53,908 nucleotides of DNA, from NCBI RefSeq assembly GCF_014646075.1, contig NZ_BMMT01000024.1, positions 1-53,908 of the forward strand. Reading direction: 5' to 3'. Positions 51,809 through 53,908 of this stretch are shown in pieces; position 1 is the stretch's first letter; every line of letters starts with the position of its first letter. Source of the DNA: Saccharopolyspora thermophila. GTDB lineage: Bacteria; Actinomycetota; Actinomycetes; Mycobacteriales; Pseudonocardiaceae. The translations under genes and the position numbers were made by a program. The notes under the pieces were generated by a model that worked only from the letters and a program-made list of their open reading frames with translations, did no database searches and had not been told where the DNA came from.

Positions 51809-53287
51809 TCAGTGGCTCCTTTCTGTGGCGTAGTGGTGTCGGCGTGCGTGCCGGGTGGCCTCGGCGATGGCGGCGGCGAGTTCGCGTTCTTCGTCGCTGC
51901 GGTGGCCGACGCTGGTCATGTCCCAGTGGTTGATCACGGTGACGGTGTCGGCGGTGACGCCGAGGTCGGTGAGTTTCTGCTCGAAGCGCCAGGTCTGCCG
52001 GTCCTCGCGGAGCTGCTTGAAGGTGTAGTAGGCGCGGGACTTGGACAGGAAGTGCCCGCGGAAGGCGAGCATGTGGCACCAGCGCCGGAGGTTGAGCTCG
52101 GCGAGGGGCCCGGGAATCTGGCCGCCGTTGCCGCAGGTGGCGCAGTGGTCGATCTCTGAGCAGGGGCAGCCGTCGGGCTGGTGGGGGCCGTGGGGGTGGC
52201 AGTCCGGGCAGGTGGCCGGCGCTCCGAGGTCCCACGCGGTGCGCATGATCTGCTTGTGGTGTTCGGTGGTGGCCAGGCGCTCGATCTGGGCGCGGGAGCG
52301 GATCGGGCGGTCGGCGGCCTCGGACTTGCCGGTGCCCTTGGTGGCGTACTTGGCCACGTACGAGGCGATCCGGTCATCGCTGATGACCCCGTTCTCGTCC
52401 TCGACGTGGTGTGCCTCGGTGGGGCGGATGGGACGGATGTCGATCTGCTCGCCCCAGGTGAGCTCGAGTGCCTGGCCGTCGCCGAACACCGGGGTGGTGA
52501 CCGTGGTGGCGGCGTGGGCGGTGCGCACGGCCTCGGCCAGCAGCTCGGTGCTGCCCCACGACGGGGTGGCATCGCCGGGACCGTCGGGGCCGTCGAGGCG
52601 GATCACCGCGTGGAAGTGAATGGTGCCCCGCTTCTGGAACTCGGCGACCTTGGCATACGACAACCGGGCGTGGTCGTTGAGTTCGCGGACGGTGAGCCCG
52701 GCCGCTCGGGCCAGCTGACGCCGCAGCTTGGTGGTGAAGACATTCCAAAGCTTGCCGGAGTGGGCCTGCCACAGCACGTGTCCGGTGTAGTCGTAGGACT
52801 CGGGGTCGATGGGCTGGCCGATCAGCGGGTCGCGTTCATGGTGGTAGGCCCCGCAGCGGCACGGCGCGAGCTTGCCGGAGGCCGTGGTGCGGCGGTTGTG
52901 CACCGGCCCGAACGACGGTGCGGTCAGGGTGACGAACAACCGCGGCTTCTCCGCCACGCTGACCGGGATGCCCTTCGACCCGCCGGCCAGGCCCGCGCGC
53001 ATGAGGTGGAAGGCGTCGGCGGCGTAGCGGTCGGAGCAGGCCGGGCACACCGATTCGCGCCGGTTACCGCACGGGGAGAGGATGTGCCCGCTGATCTGGG
53101 CTGGGCGGCCGTCGGGCCGGATGAGGACCTGGCCGGTGGCCTTGTCGGTGATCTGCCACGTCCCGGACAACCGGACCGGGTGCAGGCAGCCGTAGACGCT
53201 CTGGACCTTCGCGCGCCAGTCGCGGTAGTCGGGTGCCTGGATGCGCCGCGTGAGGCGGTCGACGTCCGGCAGCGTGGGCAACACCAT
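51809..53287 (-). CDS. repSA: RepSA-like rolling-circle replication initiator of the AICE
   Basis: 492 aa. N-terminal Cys-rich parts (CPACSDRYAADAFH, CRCGAYHHERDP) and a second Cys cluster near residue 370 (CPDCHPHG, CPCSEIDHCATCG) look like zinc sites. The His-x-His signature (TIHFHAVIRL) and the Tyr-containing YVAKYATKGTG fit an HUH-type nickase. In pSAM2 the homologue starts replication of the excised circle before transfer. It is directly upstream of xis-int on the same strand, the usual AICE order. Confidence 0.93.
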   Translation of the reverse strand: MVLPTLPDVDRLTRRIQAPDYRDWRAKVQSVYGCLHPVRLSGTWQITDKATGQVLIRPDGRPAQISGHILSPCGNRRESVCPACSDRYAADAFHLMRAGLAGGSKGIPVSVAEKPRLFVTLTAPSFGPVHNRRTTASGKLAPCRCGAYHHERDPLIGQPIDPESYDYTGHVLWQAHSGKLWNVFTTKLRRQLARAAGLTVRELNDHARLSYAKVAEFQKRGTIHFHAVIRLDGPDGPGDATPSWGSTELLAEAVRTAHAATTVTTPVFGDGQALELTWGEQIDIRPIRPTEAHHVEDENGVISDDRIASYVAKYATKGTGKSEAADRPIRSRAQIERLATTEHHKQIMRTAWDLGAPATCPDCHPHGPHQPDGCPCSEIDHCATCGNGGQIPGPLAELNLRRWCHMLAFRGHFLSKSRAYYTFKQLREDRQTWRFEQKLTDLGVTADTVTVINHWDMTSVGHRSDEERELAAAIAEATRHARRHHYATERSH

Positions 53288-53405
53288 CGGCTGACCTCCA
53301 ACGGGGACGGAGCCCGGCGGGCATCACCACCAGGCCTCTCCCCGGCCGGTCATGCCCGCCGAGCTGAGGTGTGCAGTGCCTTGTTCAGTTGTGCCGCAAC
53401 GGCTT

Positions 53406-53908
53406 TCAGGCGAAGCTGTGTCCGTTGTGGATGCGGATCTCCGCTGCGATCTTTTCCGCCATCGGCTCCGGGACCTTCGCGGCCGCGCGGACATCGGCGG
53501 CGGTGAACTCCCGGCCCTCACGGCTGGCGTGGGAGTAGGCAGCGCGGATCTTCTCCGCCAGCGAACCCGGCAGCATCTTCAGTGCCCGAGCCGGGACCTC
53601 GATGCCGTCCTCCGGTATCGACGGCGCAGGTAGCGACGGCTCCATCGCGACCGGTGCCGCAGACTCCGGGACCGGCTCGGGTGCCGGGTCTGGAGTGGCC
53701 GGCCTGGCCGCGGACTGCTCGTCGGCGGCCGCGTGGTCGGCTGCGGCGTAGATGTCGAGCATGATCTCGCGTCGCCGGGCCTGGATGACCGGGATGACCT
53801 CGGCGATGCCGTAGACGATCACCGGGATGATGGCGTGCACCGCCGCCGAACCCGGGTTGAACGTCTCCCACTGCCCGCGGATCAGCGGCATAACTTGCGG
53901 GATGACGT
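53406..53908 (-). CDS. Putative AICE membrane/transfer protein, partial
   Basis: At least 161 aa from the in-window ATG 53891; the reading frame stays open to the window edge, so the gene is probably truncated at its 5' end. The visible head (NPGSAAVHAIIPVIVYGIAEVIPVIQARRREIM) has a membrane helix. A Pro/Ala-rich linker and a helical C-terminal domain (REGREFTAADVRAAAKVPEPMAEKIAAEI) resembling a winged-helix follow. Its place upstream of repSA fits DUF2637/Spd-type AICE proteins. Family is uncertain. Confidence 0.6.
   Translation of the reverse strand, partial: VIPQVMPLIRGQWETFNPGSAAVHAIIPVIVYGIAEVIPVIQARRREIMLDIYAAADHAAADEQSAARPATPDPAPEPVPESAAPVAMEPSLPAPSIPEDGIEVPARALKMLPGSLAEKIRAAYSHASREGREFTAADVRAAAKVPEPMAEKIAAEIRIHNGHSFA

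Overview
The window is high-GC actinobacterial chromosome. The mycothiol synthase, the GlnR-type nitrogen regulator, the actinobacterial CysA/SseC sulfur genes and the many XRE/DUF5753/DUF397 genes point to Pseudonocardiales (Saccharopolyspora, Amycolatopsis, Actinosynnema or relatives). The genus is not resolved. The conserved backbone follows the gene order I recall for the Mycobacterium tuberculosis Rv0787A-Rv0823c region (purS, purQ, purL, purF, purM, DUF3073, ygfZ, pabC-like, FABP, sseC, cysA-type rhodanese, thiX, lmeA, glnR, mshD, pst, phoU, LCP, dus). This synteny is from memory, not from a search.

Layout. 1-141: right end of an IS3-type insertion sequence. 181-4066: a secreted protein, then the translationally coupled purS-purQ-purL. 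4116-14472: accessory block with a decayed pentapeptide-repeat gene, a secreted GH25 lysozyme, a PAS-GGDEF-EAL cyclic-di-GMP protein, a GH15 glucanase/trehalase-like enzyme, a type VII secretion-associated protein, a PRC-barrel protein, a secreted subtilisin and a LuxR-type regulator. 14525-17852: sterol-carrier-like gene, purF, purM. 17853-25539: a hairpin-rich convergent gap, DUF3073, a conserved hypothetical gene, a methyltransferase, an RsiG-like c-di-GMP-binding anti-sigma homologue, ygfZ, a Fur-family regulator, pabC, an FABP-fold gene with a newly noted 36-aa membrane microprotein, and a second methyltransferase.

25591-28893 is a minus-strand sulfur/redox cluster: lmeA-like, thioredoxin-like, a short Cys-containing leader peptide, DUF4395, thiosulfate sulfurtransferase and DUF1416. 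Then come a lipoprotein hydrolase, glnR, an APC permease, mshD, and pstSCAB preceded by an 11-nt direct-repeat PHO box. A roughly 4-kb regulatory island (37761-41800: DUF397/XRE pair, small ORFs, SnoaL-like gene, MmyB-type and DUF5753 XRE regulators) separates pstB from phoU. Next are a very large LCP protein, a diguanylate cyclase, a lipoprotein, dusB, sodC, an EamA transporter and a small lipoprotein.

The right end is an integrated actinomycete integrative and conjugative element (AICE) at tRNA-Lys(UUU): integrase, excisionase, a RepSA-like initiator and the start of a transfer or membrane gene that runs off the window.

Themes. Purine genes form two coupled groups. Two GGDEF proteins and an RsiG-like c-di-GMP effector suggest a local second-messenger theme. 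Phosphate and nitrogen regulators carry recognisable cis sites. Hairpins close most transcription units, and a REP-like hairpin family with an AGGCA loop recurs at convergent gene ends.
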